From the NCBI GenBank assembly GCA_036745495.1, contig DAIOGA010000010.1:1-29387 (forward strand): a stretch of 29,387 nt of DNA, written 5' to 3'. Made by a program: the position numbers and the translations under genes. This document shows, piece after piece, positions 1 to 7,597 of this stretch. This DNA is from Methylopumilus sp036745495 (GTDB taxonomy: Bacteria > Pseudomonadota > Gammaproteobacteria > Burkholderiales > Methylophilaceae). The notes beneath the pieces were generated by a model. That model searched no databases. It had not been told where the DNA came from and saw only the letters and a program-made list of their open reading frames with translations. Within the stretch, counting starts at the first letter, position 1. Every line of letters starts with the position of its first letter.

Positions 1-386
<386 letters not shown>

Positions 387-404
387 AATCCAAAACTATT
401 ACTT

Positions 405-426
405 GATCCTTCCTTACGAAAGGATC
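405..426. repeat. 7-bp hairpin just upstream of 16S
   Basis: GATCCTT (405-411) pairs with AAGGATC (420-426) around an 8-nt loop. It sits 18 nt before the inferred 16S 5' end and could be a folded element of the precursor rRNA leader or one strand of the processing stem. Confidence 0.45.
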
Positions 427-542
427 GGTATATTGCATTTGCTTTATTAAATCTCAAATTCATTGATAAGGTTATTAGCCTAATAAATTAAGCTAAGTGT
501 CTTGTCATAAATTTAAAAAGTGTAAAGCACTTATATTTTGAG

Positions 543-586
543 ATCCTTATGACGAACAAAGTTTGACCCTTGTAAGCCATAAGGAT
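543..586. repeat. 9-bp perfect inverted repeat in the rRNA leader
   Basis: ATCCTTATG at 543-551 is matched by CATAAGGAT at 578-586, with a 26-nt loop. The loop itself contains a shorter self-complementary element (ACAAAG/CTTTGT type on the minus strand). It probably forms a leader RNA stem-loop between boxA and 16S, but its role is not known from sequence. Confidence 0.6.
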
Positions 587-629
587 TTGTCTTAAAACTA
601 TAAGCACCCACACTTATCAGTTGTCTATT

Positions 630-641
630 TGTTAAAGAACA
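630..641 (-). promoter_or_regulatory. boxA antitermination element of the rRNA operon
   Basis: Minus-strand TGTTCTTTAACA differs at one position from the E. coli rrn boxA core TGCTCTTTAACA, and is followed by AAAT and then a GTGTGGG boxC-like motif. BoxA RNA recruits NusB/NusE, and SuhB in enterobacteria, so that polymerase reads through the long structured rRNA. It begins only 11 nt after the 3' CCA of tRNA-fMet, too close to fit a separate rRNA promoter, so the tRNA is probably inside the same transcript. Confidence 0.85.
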
Positions 642-652
642 GTATTTGATCT

Positions 653-729
653 TGGTTGCGGGGACAGGATTTGAACCTGTGACCTTCGGGTTATGAGCCC
701 GACGAGCTGCCAGACTGCTCCACCCCGCG
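653..729 (-). tRNA. metY: initiator tRNA-fMet (anticodon CAT)
   Basis: This is a 77-nt tRNA with encoded CCA (complement at 653-655) and anticodon CAT (complement ATG at 693-695). It is the initiator rather than an elongator. Position 1 is C and faces A72, giving the unpaired C1xA72 end that the formyltransferase recognises. The anticodon stem ends in three consecutive G:C pairs (CGGG/CCCG), which direct it to the ribosomal P site. The T arm carries GG-TTCAAAT-CC. It lies in the same direction as the 16S, 11 nt upstream of boxA and ~25 nt downstream of a strong promoter, suggesting co-transcription with the rRNA. The symbol follows E. coli usage. Confidence 0.95.
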
Positions 730-734
730 ATCGA

Positions 735-753
735 TCTGCGTACATGACGCAGA
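735..753. repeat. 5' leader hairpin ahead of tRNA-fMet
   Basis: TCTGCGT (735-741) and ACGCAGA (747-753) form a perfect 7-bp stem with a 5-nt loop. With the predicted start site at about 754-756, the primary transcript would begin almost directly with this hairpin, ending 5 nt before the tRNA 5' end (729). It is presumably removed by RNase P. Confidence 0.6.
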
Positions 754-761
754 GAGGTGAG

Positions 762-791
762 ACTATAGCATCTTTTTTTAAGGGCTGTCAA
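762..791 (-). promoter_or_regulatory. strong sigma70-type promoter for tRNA-fMet/rRNA operon
   Basis: On the minus strand there is a perfect -35 TTGACA (791-786), an 18-bp A-rich spacer and a -10 TATAGT (767-762). Transcription would start at about 754-756. No other convincing promoter was found between here and the 16S, so this is the best candidate for the whole rRNA operon. The -35 lies inside the loop of an imperfect inverted repeat (AGGGCT 781-786 / AGCCCT 800-805). That repeat has no U-tract on the htpG side and so does not look like a terminator. Confidence 0.75.
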
Positions 792-815
792 ACATATCTA
801 GCCCTAAAATAGAGG

Positions 816-2705
816 CTATTCGACTAAAAATTGGTTAATTTTCTTGACAAAGGCAACCGGGTCTTTCAGTTGACCGCCTTCAGAAATCAACGCTTGATCA
901 AAAATTACTTCAGCAAAATCATTAAACCGCGCTGAATCGCTTGTGTTTTCAAGCTTTTGAATGAGCTTGTGTGTTGGATTGATTTCTAAAATCGGTTTTG
1001 TATCCGGTGTCTTTTGTCCTGCGGCTTTAAGTAGACGCTCTAGATTGCCTGATAAATCATGCTCTCCAGCGACTAAGCATGCCGGCGAATCGGTTAAGCG
1101 ATGTGTGACTTTCACTTCTTTTACTTTATCGCCCAGTGCTTTTTGAATTTTTTCAACAAACGACTTTGCATCTTTCTCGATTTTCTTTTTCTCTTCTTTT
1201 TCTTTTTCGTCTTCGAGTTTTCCTAGATCAAGATCACCTTTTGCAATCGATTGTAATTTCTTTCCATCAAATTCATTGAAGGTAGAAAGTAACCATTCAT
1301 CGACACGATCACTGAGTAATAAAACTTCGATTCCCTTCTTCTTAAAAATTTCTAGATGCGGGCTATGCTTTGCTGCCTCATAAGAATCAGCAGTAATGTA
1401 ATAAATTGCTTCTTGTCCGTCTTTCATGCGAGCCACATAATCTTTTAAAGAAACAACTTGCGCATCTGTTTCTTCGTGTGTGGAATTAAAGCGGAACAGT
1501 TTTGCGATTTTTTCTCGATTCGCAAAATCTTCACTGTGACCTTCTTTTATCACTGCACCAAATTCTTTCCAGAAATTTTTATAGTCGTCTGGTTTTTTTT
1601 CACTCATCTCTTCTAGAAGATCTAGAATTTTTTTAGTAGAGCCCGCGCGAATCGCTTCCACTTCCTTGCTATCCTGTAAAATTTCTCGGGACACATTTAA
1701 AGGTAAATCTGCGCTATCAATCACACCTTTAATAAAGCGTAAATAATTTGGCATGAGTTTTTCTGAAGCTTCCATAATAAAGATACGCTTCACATAGAGT
1801 TTTACGCCATGGTGACGTTCGCGATCGAATAAATCGAATGGAGCTTTCGCTGGTATATAAAGGAGTGAAATATATTCTTGCTTACCTTCAATACGATTAT
1901 GTGAATAGGTAAGTGGTGGCTCTTGATCATAAGAAAGATTCTTATAAAACTCGTTATATTCCTCTTCTTTAATCTCATTTTTATTTCGTGCCCAGAGTGC
2001 CGAAGCTGCGTTAACAGTTTCATCTTCATCTGTAGGTACTTCTTCACCGTCTTTCCATTCCGATTTTTTCATGACGATCGGAAGTGTGATGTGATCTGAA
2101 TATTTCTTGATAATACTTTTTAGTGTCCAGTCACTTAAAAATTCATCTTCATCTTTTTTAAGATGTAAGATGATGTCAGTACCACGGTTATTTTTTTCTA
2201 TGTCACTGATGGTGTACTCACCCTCGCCTTTGGATTCCCATTGAATACCCTGTGAGGCACCTGCCCGTCTTGTAAGCACAGTGACTTTGTCGGCAATAAT
2301 AAATGAAGAATAAAAACCTACGCCAAATTGGCCAATTAAGTTAGCGTCCTTAGCTTGGTCGCCTGTTAAATTATTTAAGAATTCTTTTGTACCTGATCTT
2401 GCAATCGTACCAATGTTACTAATTACTTCATCTCGGCTCATGCCGATACCGTTATCAGAGATGGTTAAGGTACGCTCCTTTTTATCAAAGCTTAATCTAA
2501 TTTTTAATTCAGAATCTTTTTCATAAAGGCTCGCATCTTTAAGCGCTTCAAAACGTAATTTATCTGCAGCATCACTCGCATTAGAGATCAATTCACGAAT
2601 CACGATTTCTTTATTACTATATAAAGAGTGAATCATGAGATGGAGGAGTTGTTTAACCTCTGCCTGGAAGACTAATTTTTCAGATGCATTTTCTTTTGTT
2701 GCCAT
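816..2705 (-). CDS. htpG: molecular chaperone HtpG (bacterial Hsp90)
   Basis: This is the cytosolic Hsp90-family ATPase that remodels client proteins with DnaK. At 629 aa it is close to the usual ~625-630 and intact. The N-terminal ATP-binding GHKL fold shows ELISNASDA (38-46), DNGIGM (84-89) and the lid motif GQFGVGFYS (125-133). A charged middle segment and a C-terminal dimerisation domain follow. The start ATG has AAAAGG upstream at moderate spacing. It is the last gene of the lepA-to-htpG run, but an 84-bp gap after tcdA carries a near-perfect sigma32 promoter, so it can be induced separately by heat. The rRNA operon promoter begins just after its stop codon, with no obvious terminator between. 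Confidence 0.97.
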   Translation of the reverse strand: MATKENASEKLVFQAEVKQLLHLMIHSLYSNKEIVIRELISNASDAADKLRFEALKDASLYEKDSELKIRLSFDKKERTLTISDNGIGMSRDEVISNIGTIARSGTKEFLNNLTGDQAKDANLIGQFGVGFYSSFIIADKVTVLTRRAGASQGIQWESKGEGEYTISDIEKNNRGTDIILHLKKDEDEFLSDWTLKSIIKKYSDHITLPIVMKKSEWKDGEEVPTDEDETVNAASALWARNKNEIKEEEYNEFYKNLSYDQEPPLTYSHNRIEGKQEYISLLYIPAKAPFDLFDRERHHGVKLYVKRIFIMEASEKLMPNYLRFIKGVIDSADLPLNVSREILQDSKEVEAIRAGSTKKILDLLEEMSEKKPDDYKNFWKEFGAVIKEGHSEDFANREKIAKLFRFNSTHEETDAQVVSLKDYVARMKDGQEAIYYITADSYEAAKHSPHLEIFKKKGIEVLLLSDRVDEWLLSTFNEFDGKKLQSIAKGDLDLGKLEDEKEKEEKKKIEKDAKSFVEKIQKALGDKVKEVKVTHRLTDSPACLVAGEHDLSGNLERLLKAAGQKTPDTKPILEINPTHKLIQKLENTSDSARFNDFAEVIFDQALISEGGQLKDPVAFVKKINQFLVE

Positions 2706-2747
2706 AGCTATTACCTTTTAAAAAAAATTAATATGAGATTAAGTTTA

Positions 2748-2775
2748 AGATGGGGATCACAAATTAAATTTCAAG
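2748..2775 (-). promoter_or_regulatory. sigma32 (RpoH) heat-shock promoter of htpG
   Basis: On the minus strand, CTTGAAA (2775-2769), a 13-bp spacer and CCCCATCT (2755-2748) match the RpoH consensus CTTGAAA-N(11-16)-CCCCATNT at every fixed position. The -10 element ends 42 nt before the htpG start. htpG is a classical RpoH regulon member, so motif and gene agree. Confidence 0.9.
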
Positions 2776-2789
2776 AGCTATAAAGACTT

Positions 2790-3539
2790 TTAGAGCAATT
2801 TCTTTAAAGCGAGTGATGCTGCCATAAATCCAAATGTGGCTGTAACCATAACACTTGAACCGTATCCTCCACAATGAAGGCCTGTAAGCGCTTCATCAGT
2901 TTCACACGCACCATCAGGTTTTATCATGACCTCATCTGTAAAGACGACATCAATACCTACTTTTTGTGATTCTTTTAATTGCAAAGCTTTTTTAACGTCA
3001 TGCCGAATCTTGGCTGTGAGTCTGTCCCCATGGGTTAAACTTAAATCAGCGATTTTGACGCATGATGGGTCAATACGACCACCTGCTCCTCCTGTCATTA
3101 TGAGTGGGATTTTTTTTTCCAATGCATGAAGTGCCAAACTTGTTTTAAGGGATGCTTGATCGATCGCGTCAATCACGATATCAAAATGCGATTTTATGAG
3201 TGTGTCTATATTTTCATTAGAAATAAAGTCATCCACGGTATGAATTTCACACATAGGATTGATTTCTAACATTCTTTCCTTCATGGCTGTTACTTTCGAT
3301 TTTCCAAGCGTGCTTGTGAGTGCGTGAATTTGTCGATTGATATTTGATTCTGCAATGTGATCCAAATCAATCAGTGTGATTTTGCCTATTGCATTACGAC
3401 TTAATGCTTCAGCGGCCCAAGAACCTACACCGCCAATACCAATTACACAAACGTGTGAATTCTTAAAACAATCTAACGCTTTTTTCCCATAAAGACGTTC
3501 GACCCCACCAAAGCGTCGATTAAAATCAATATCTTCCAT
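2790..3539 (-). CDS. tcdA: tRNA threonylcarbamoyladenosine dehydratase (TcdA/CsdL, ThiF family)
   Basis: This E1-like ATP-dependent enzyme converts t6A37 of ANN-decoding tRNAs to its cyclic form ct6A. The N-terminal nucleotide-binding motif GIGGVGSWAAEAL starts at residue 34, followed by the acidic end of the next strand (LIDLDHI) and NINRQ, as in MoeB/ThiF proteins. A GGAGGRIDPS segment and the hydrophobic C-terminal stretch typical of TcdA follow. Length is 249 aa against ~268 in E. coli. It lies 8 nt downstream of acpS in the same operon. ThiF/MoeB-type sulfur-carrier activation is an alternative, but the length and C-terminus favour TcdA. Confidence 0.88.
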   Translation of the reverse strand: MEDIDFNRRFGGVERLYGKKALDCFKNSHVCVIGIGGVGSWAAEALSRNAIGKITLIDLDHIAESNINRQIHALTSTLGKSKVTAMKERMLEINPMCEIHTVDDFISNENIDTLIKSHFDIVIDAIDQASLKTSLALHALEKKIPLIMTGGAGGRIDPSCVKIADLSLTHGDRLTAKIRHDVKKALQLKESQKVGIDVVFTDEVMIKPDGACETDEALTGLHCGGYGSSVMVTATFGFMAASLALKKLL

Positions 3540-3547
3540 GTGATGTT

Positions 3548-3925
3548 TTAAGTTTCGAGAACCACAAAAGCAGTCGCAATATTTTTTTCATCTGAAATAG
3601 AAATATGCTGACTTAGTATATTTTTTTCTTTTAAGTAACTTTTTAATTCATCATCAAATTCTAAAATAGGTTTTCCTAAGTCATCGTGACCTACAATAAT
3701 ATTTTGAAAACGAACAGGCGATCTAAAGCCAGTGCCTAGTGCTTTAGCAAAGGCTTCTTTAGCTGCAAAACGTTTCGCTAAGAAACGAGACTGTGTAGAT
3801 GATTTTAAATAACTCTCAAATTCGGAGTCACTTAAAATACGACGCGCAAACGTATCACCAAATTTTTCAATGGATTCATGAATGCGAGAAACCTCTACAA
3901 CGTCAGTACCAATACCAAAGATCAT
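3548..3925 (-). CDS. acpS: holo-[acyl-carrier-protein] synthase
   Basis: AcpS transfers 4'-phosphopantetheine from CoA to the serine of acyl carrier protein, activating fatty acid synthesis. The protein is 125 aa, the normal size for the trimeric AcpS type. The metal-binding Asp is D8 in GIGTDVVEVSRI and the conserved Glu is E57 in KRFAAKEAFAKALGTG. It follows pdxJ by 22 nt and precedes tcdA by 8 nt. The pdxJ-acpS pair is conserved across proteobacteria. Confidence 0.96.
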   Translation of the reverse strand: MIFGIGTDVVEVSRIHESIEKFGDTFARRILSDSEFESYLKSSTQSRFLAKRFAAKEAFAKALGTGFRSPVRFQNIIVGHDDLGKPILEFDDELKSYLKEKNILSQHISISDEKNIATAFVVLET

Positions 3926-3947
3926 AATAGGATTATCTTTTTAAAAA

Positions 3948-4673
3948 TTACTTCGAATAGGTGCGTAATAATAATTTCATTTCACGCACTGCGTTATCCC
4001 AACCTACAAATAATGCATGTGCCACGATCGCGTGTCCGATATTAAGCTCTTCAATACCAGGTATGCCAGCGATCAAATTCACATTGTGGTAATGAAGGCC
4101 ATGTCCTGCATTGACCACAAGACCTAGTGATAAAGCATGCTCTGCTGCATCTTGAACACGTTTAAATTCTTTTTGTTTAGTAACTTCATCTTCTGCGTCT
4201 GCATAACTACCGGTATGAATTTCAATGACGGGTGCACCCATTTTTTTTGCGAGATCAATATCTTTTAAATCAGGTGCAATAAAAAGAGAAACGCGACTAC
4301 CTTGCTCTCCTAATGTTTGTGTTGCACGGTAAAGATGATCGTAAGTCTCTTTAATATTTAAGCCACCTTCGGTGGTTCGCTCTTCACGTCTTTCAGGAAC
4401 GATACATACATCCTGAGGTTTAACTTTCGATGCGATGGCGATCATTTCGTCGGTCGCAGCTAATTCTAAATTCATTTTTGTTTGAAGAAGAGGTCGAATA
4501 GCGAAGATATCTTCATCTTGCATATGACGACGATCTTCACGAAGATGGAGTGTGATGCTATCAGCACCCGCTTGCTCAGCTCGGAGTGCTGCCTCAACTA
4601 CACTTGGGTACTTGGTTCCACGCGCTTGCCGAAGTGTGGCTACGTGATCAATATTAATACCGAGCTTAATCAT
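3948..4673 (-). CDS. pdxJ: pyridoxine 5'-phosphate synthase
   Basis: PdxJ condenses 1-deoxyxylulose 5-phosphate with 3-amino-2-oxopropyl phosphate to make pyridoxine 5'-phosphate, the last ring-forming step of DXP-dependent vitamin B6 synthesis. The 241-aa TIM-barrel protein begins with the signature NIDHVATLRQARGT. It keeps the family's catalytic residues as H43 (TLHLRED), E70 (NLELAAT) and H191 (NAGHGLHYHN). It sits 8 nt after recO in the operon. PLP made here would serve the two cysteine desulfurases encoded further along. Confidence 0.97.
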   Translation of the reverse strand: MIKLGINIDHVATLRQARGTKYPSVVEAALRAEQAGADSITLHLREDRRHMQDEDIFAIRPLLQTKMNLELAATDEMIAIASKVKPQDVCIVPERREERTTEGGLNIKETYDHLYRATQTLGEQGSRVSLFIAPDLKDIDLAKKMGAPVIEIHTGSYADAEDEVTKQKEFKRVQDAAEHALSLGLVVNAGHGLHYHNVNLIAGIPGIEELNIGHAIVAHALFVGWDNAVREMKLLLRTYSK

Positions 4674-4681
4674 AATTTGTC

Positions 4682-5398
4682 TTATCCTTGTAAGTCGACA
4701 AAAAGTTGTTTCGAATGAAGAGGTTTGTCGCCTAAGTAAAAACCTAATAAATAACGCATCAATTGCTTACTTTGTTGCTGTGTCTCTTTATCAAGATATT
4801 GATCATGTGCCATATCAAGTAAAGTTTTACCTAAGACTTTAATGCCGCGATCGGTCTTCGTTAAATCACATGCTCCGTATTCGGCTTCATAACGGTATAT
4901 TTTATCAGGGATAATCGGGTTTGAATCTTCATCGTGATCTAAGGTGACGGCATACCCTAAGGCTTGCAAAAGTTTTAACTCGAATCGTCTTAATGCAATG
5001 GTGAGCTCTCGACCTTCACTTAAAGCTAAAATAGTTTCATGATAAAAATGAAAGAGCTCAGTGTGAGGCTCATCTCTTGGTAGTAAACGAATCATTAATT
5101 CATTAAGATAAAACCCGCACATTAATGCATCACCTTCTAGAATAGTAAGTTTCTCGCACCACTCCAATCCATTTAAACTTTTAAGTTCAGATTTTCCTGA
5201 CCAGTTTGCAAGTAATACTTGAAAAGATTGAAGCATCCCACGGATAGATGATCGAGGACGACGAGCGCCTTTGGCGACTACTGGAATGCGGCCAAATTTT
5301 TCTGAGAAAATTTCTGCGATTAAACTTGTCTCTTTAAACGGATAAGTGTGCAAGATATATACACGCTGATTTTCTTGACGATGACTGGGAGTTGCCAT
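4682..5398 (-). CDS. recO: DNA repair protein RecO
   Basis: RecO helps RecR load RecA onto SSB-coated single-stranded DNA in the RecF pathway. The 238-aa protein has the N-terminal OB-fold pattern (VYILHTYPFKETSLIAEIFSEKFGRI, residues ~13-38), followed by VAKGARRPRS and a helical C-terminal half. The zinc-finger cysteines of some RecO proteins are not evident; scattered cysteines occur at CGFYLNEL and YGACDL. It lies between era and pdxJ, its normal place in Proteobacteria, with an 8-nt spacer on each side. Confidence 0.93.
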   Translation of the reverse strand: MATPSHRQENQRVYILHTYPFKETSLIAEIFSEKFGRIPVVAKGARRPRSSIRGMLQSFQVLLANWSGKSELKSLNGLEWCEKLTILEGDALMCGFYLNELMIRLLPRDEPHTELFHFYHETILALSEGRELTIALRRFELKLLQALGYAVTLDHDEDSNPIIPDKIYRYEAEYGACDLTKTDRGIKVLGKTLLDMAHDQYLDKETQQQSKQLMRYLLGFYLGDKPLHSKQLFVDLQG

Positions 5399-5406
5399 TT
5401 AAAGAA

Positions 5407-6297
5407 TTAAAGGCCTAATGATTTTAAAACACGTTGATCTGTTGACCAGCCACTTTTGACTTTCACCCAAGTTTCAAGCCATACCTTACCACCAAAGAGT
5501 TCTTCCATGTCTTGTCTAGATTCGGTTGAAATCTGTTTTAACTTTTCACCATCTTTACCTATCAGCATAGGCTTCTGACTTTCTTTGTCGACAATGATGG
5601 CAGCAAAAATACGACGCAAATTACCTTCCACTTCAAATTTTTCAATTTCAACTGCAATGGAATAAGGTACTTCTTGTCCCGTTAAACGAAATATTTTTTC
5701 ACGAATAATTTCAGAGGCTAAAAAGCGTTCGCTCTTATCCGTAATTTCATCTTCGCCATAAATGAAAGGTTGTTCAGGTAAAAAATCACGTACCGTCGAT
5801 AATAAATGGTCGAGGTGTTTATTTTTTTTAGCAGAGACAGGTACCATCGCTTTAAAACTATAAGATTCACTCATCGTTTTAATTTCTTTCAAAAGTGCAT
5901 TCTTATCTTTCATCAAGTCCACTTTATTCATGACTAGAATAGTTGGACGATCTTTTGGAATAAGTTTCATCACTGCTTGATCTTCTTCAGTCATCCCGCG
6001 AGACTCAATCACGAAAAGCACTACATCCACATCACTTAAAACTTGATTGACTGTTTTATTTAACCCCTTATTCATAAGGTTTAAATGTTTAAGCTGGAAT
6101 CCGGGTGTATCAATAAAAAGAAATTGGGTGTCATCAATCGTTTGAATACCTAACAATTGATAGCGTGTAGTCTGTGCTTTTTTGGAAGTAATACTGATTT
6201 TACTACCGACCAAATAATTAAGGAGTGTCGATTTACCTACATTAGGTCGCCCCACAATCGCAATGGTGCCACAGCGTGTTGTTTGATGTTCGCTCAC
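5407..6297 (-). CDS. era: GTPase Era, 16S rRNA-binding ribosome assembly factor
   Basis: Era is an essential GTPase that binds the 3' end of 16S rRNA during 30S maturation. The GTPase motifs are visible: G1 GRPNVGKST (16-24), G3 DTPG (63-66) and G4 NKVD (124-127). A C-terminal KH domain has its GxxG loop at about residue 248 (IGKDGEKLKQI). The 296-aa length is typical. The start is GTG, with the preceding rnc stop and the era start sharing one base (TAGTG), which implies translational coupling to RNase III, also a 16S maturation enzyme. Confidence 0.97.
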   Translation of the reverse strand: MSEHQTTRCGTIAIVGRPNVGKSTLLNYLVGSKISITSKKAQTTRYQLLGIQTIDDTQFLFIDTPGFQLKHLNLMNKGLNKTVNQVLSDVDVVLFVIESRGMTEEDQAVMKLIPKDRPTILVMNKVDLMKDKNALLKEIKTMSESYSFKAMVPVSAKKNKHLDHLLSTVRDFLPEQPFIYGEDEITDKSERFLASEIIREKIFRLTGQEVPYSIAVEIEKFEVEGNLRRIFAAIIVDKESQKPMLIGKDGEKLKQISTESRQDMEELFGGKVWLETWVKVKSGWSTDQRVLKSLGL

Positions 6298-6980
6298 TAT
6301 TGAGACTCCAACATCAATTGATAAGCTCTCGATGCTGCTTCTTGTTCTGCAATGCGACGGCTGTTTCCCACACCTTGCGTTTTAATATTTGATTTCTTAA
6401 TCTGACACTCAATCGTAAAGGTTTGGCTGTGCGCTTCACCTTCAATAGATACCACCGTATAGATAGGCAAGTCACTTTTCTTACTTTGTAATAATTCTTG
6501 CAATAATGTTTTAGGATCTTTTTGGATTAATTTAGGATCAATTTCATTCAATTGTGTTTCAAAGAAACGTAAAACAAATTCATGGGTAGGCTTAATACCA
6601 CCATCTAAGTAGATAGCCCCAATGATGGATTCAAAAGTATCTGCCAAAATCGATGGGCGTCGCCATCCTGCACTTTTGAGTTCACCCTCACCTAATCGAA
6701 TAAAGTCGCCTAAGCCTATAGATGTCGCAATCGTGCTCAATGAACTTTCTTTAACGAGTTGTGCACGTAAACGGCTTAAATCACCTTCATCAATGCGCGG
6801 AAATCTTTTGTAGAGTTCGTTCGCAATAAGAAAACTTAATACGCTATCGCCTAAGAACTCGAGACGCTCATTGTGTTGGCTCGAGAAACTACGATGTGTG
6901 AGTGCCATGATCATAAAAGAAGGATCATTGAATGTGTAATGAATGATCCTGCTTAAAGAAGCTTGGCGTTCTTTATCCAT
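6297..6980 (-). CDS. rnc: ribonuclease III
   Basis: RNase III is a dimeric, Mg-dependent endonuclease for double-stranded RNA that cuts the rRNA precursor stems. The 227-aa protein has the signature NERLEFLGDS at 37-46, with catalytic E41 and D45. D114 and E117 (LADTFESIIGAIYLDGG) have the same numbering as in E. coli. A double-stranded RNA-binding domain occupies roughly 155-225. Its start overlaps the lepB stop by one base (TAATG) and its stop overlaps the era start by one base, so lepB, rnc and era form one tightly coupled unit. Confidence 0.97.
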   Translation of the reverse strand: MDKERQASLSRIIHYTFNDPSFMIMALTHRSFSSQHNERLEFLGDSVLSFLIANELYKRFPRIDEGDLSRLRAQLVKESSLSTIATSIGLGDFIRLGEGELKSAGWRRPSILADTFESIIGAIYLDGGIKPTHEFVLRFFETQLNEIDPKLIQKDPKTLLQELLQSKKSDLPIYTVVSIEGEAHSQTFTIECQIKKSNIKTQGVGNSRRIAEQEAASRAYQLMLESQ

Positions 6981-7597
6981 TAACGAATGATGGTCCCAAT
7001 GCGTTTAAATTCGCCGAAGTTAAACCAAATAAAAAAAGCACGGCCGACTAAATTATGTTCAGGCACAAAGCCCCAAACACGGCTATCGGCACTATTGTCT
7101 CGATTATCACCAAACGCTAAATAATGGCCTTGAGGTACTTCAAATTTAAAATCGTCACCCGGTAAATCATGAATCAGAATCGAATGATTGACGTCACCCA
7201 ATGCCTCTTTAAATTCTTTCGCTTCGATATGATGAATTTCATTCATGATGTAAGGGTATTTATCCACGAATGTTTGTTCCATCTTTTTACCATTCACAAA
7301 AAGTGTTTTACTTTTGTATTCAATCACATCNNNNNNNNNNNNNNNNNNNNNNNNNNNNNNNNNNNNNNNNNNNNNNNNNNNNNNNNNNNNNNNNNNNNNN
7401 NNNNNNNNNNNNNNNNNNNNNNNNNNNNNNCGAATAAAGAACACTAAAAAAATGACCGGAAAAAAACTTTTTGAATATTCAACGAGCATAGGCTCTTTGG
7501 TATTGCTCGCTCTTTTTTTGCTTAAGACAAAAATATCAAGAAGCCAAATAAACCCTGTAATTGTTAAAACAATAACCATGATCAATGCAAAAATCAT
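6980..7597 (-). CDS. lepB: signal peptidase I (interrupted by assembly gap)
   Basis: LepB is the inner-membrane Ser/Lys protease that removes Sec and Tat signal peptides. The visible N-terminus has a hydrophobic segment (residues 1-25) and the start of a second (SFFPVIFLVFFI). The C-terminal part has the conserved box E region GDNRDNSADSRVWGFVP and LVGRAFFIWF. A run of 100 N at 7331-7430 replaces the part with the catalytic Ser (SGSM box) and Lys. From the family I expect ~75-80 residues there, so the gap is larger than drawn. The start overlaps the lepA stop as ATGA, and lepA-lepB-rnc-era is a conserved order. Confidence 0.93.
   Translation of the reverse strand: MIFALIMVIVLTITGFIWLLDIFVLSKKRASNTKEPMLVEYSKSFFPVIFLVFFIXXXXXXXXXXXXXXXXXXXXXXXXXXXXXXXXXXDVIEYKSKTLFVNGKKMEQTFVDKYPYIMNEIHHIEAKEFKEALGDVNHSILIHDLPGDDFKFEVPQGHYLAFGDNRDNSADSRVWGFVPEHNLVGRAFFIWFNFGEFKRIGTIIR
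7331..7430. other. assembly gap (100 N) inside lepB
   Basis: This is exactly 100 N, the usual placeholder for a gap of unknown length. Flanking lepB frames agree across it, but the missing protein segment should be longer than the 33 residues drawn. Confidence 0.95.

Larger units (their letters stand above)
387..652 (-). promoter_or_regulatory. rRNA operon leader (boxA, boxC-like motif, stem-loops)
   Basis: This 266-nt stretch between tRNA-fMet and the 16S 5' end holds no protein gene. Read on the minus strand it contains, in order, boxA (630-641), a boxC-like GTGTGGG (613-607), a long inverted repeat (543-586) and a smaller hairpin (405-426) just before the 16S. The boxA-to-boxC order resembles the E. 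coli rrn leader. Sequence near 16S normally pairs with sequence beyond its 3' end to form the RNase III processing stem, but the partner lies outside the window. Confidence 0.8.

Noticed and set aside
531..791. An 86-codon open frame on the minus strand across the rRNA leader and tRNA
   Set aside because: It overlaps tRNA-fMet, boxA and the leader completely; the frame is a by-product of stable RNA sequence with no ribosome site.
781..805. Inverted repeat AGGGCT/AGCCCT considered as htpG terminator
   Set aside because: On the htpG strand the stem is followed by A residues rather than U, and it encloses the -35 box of the rRNA promoter.
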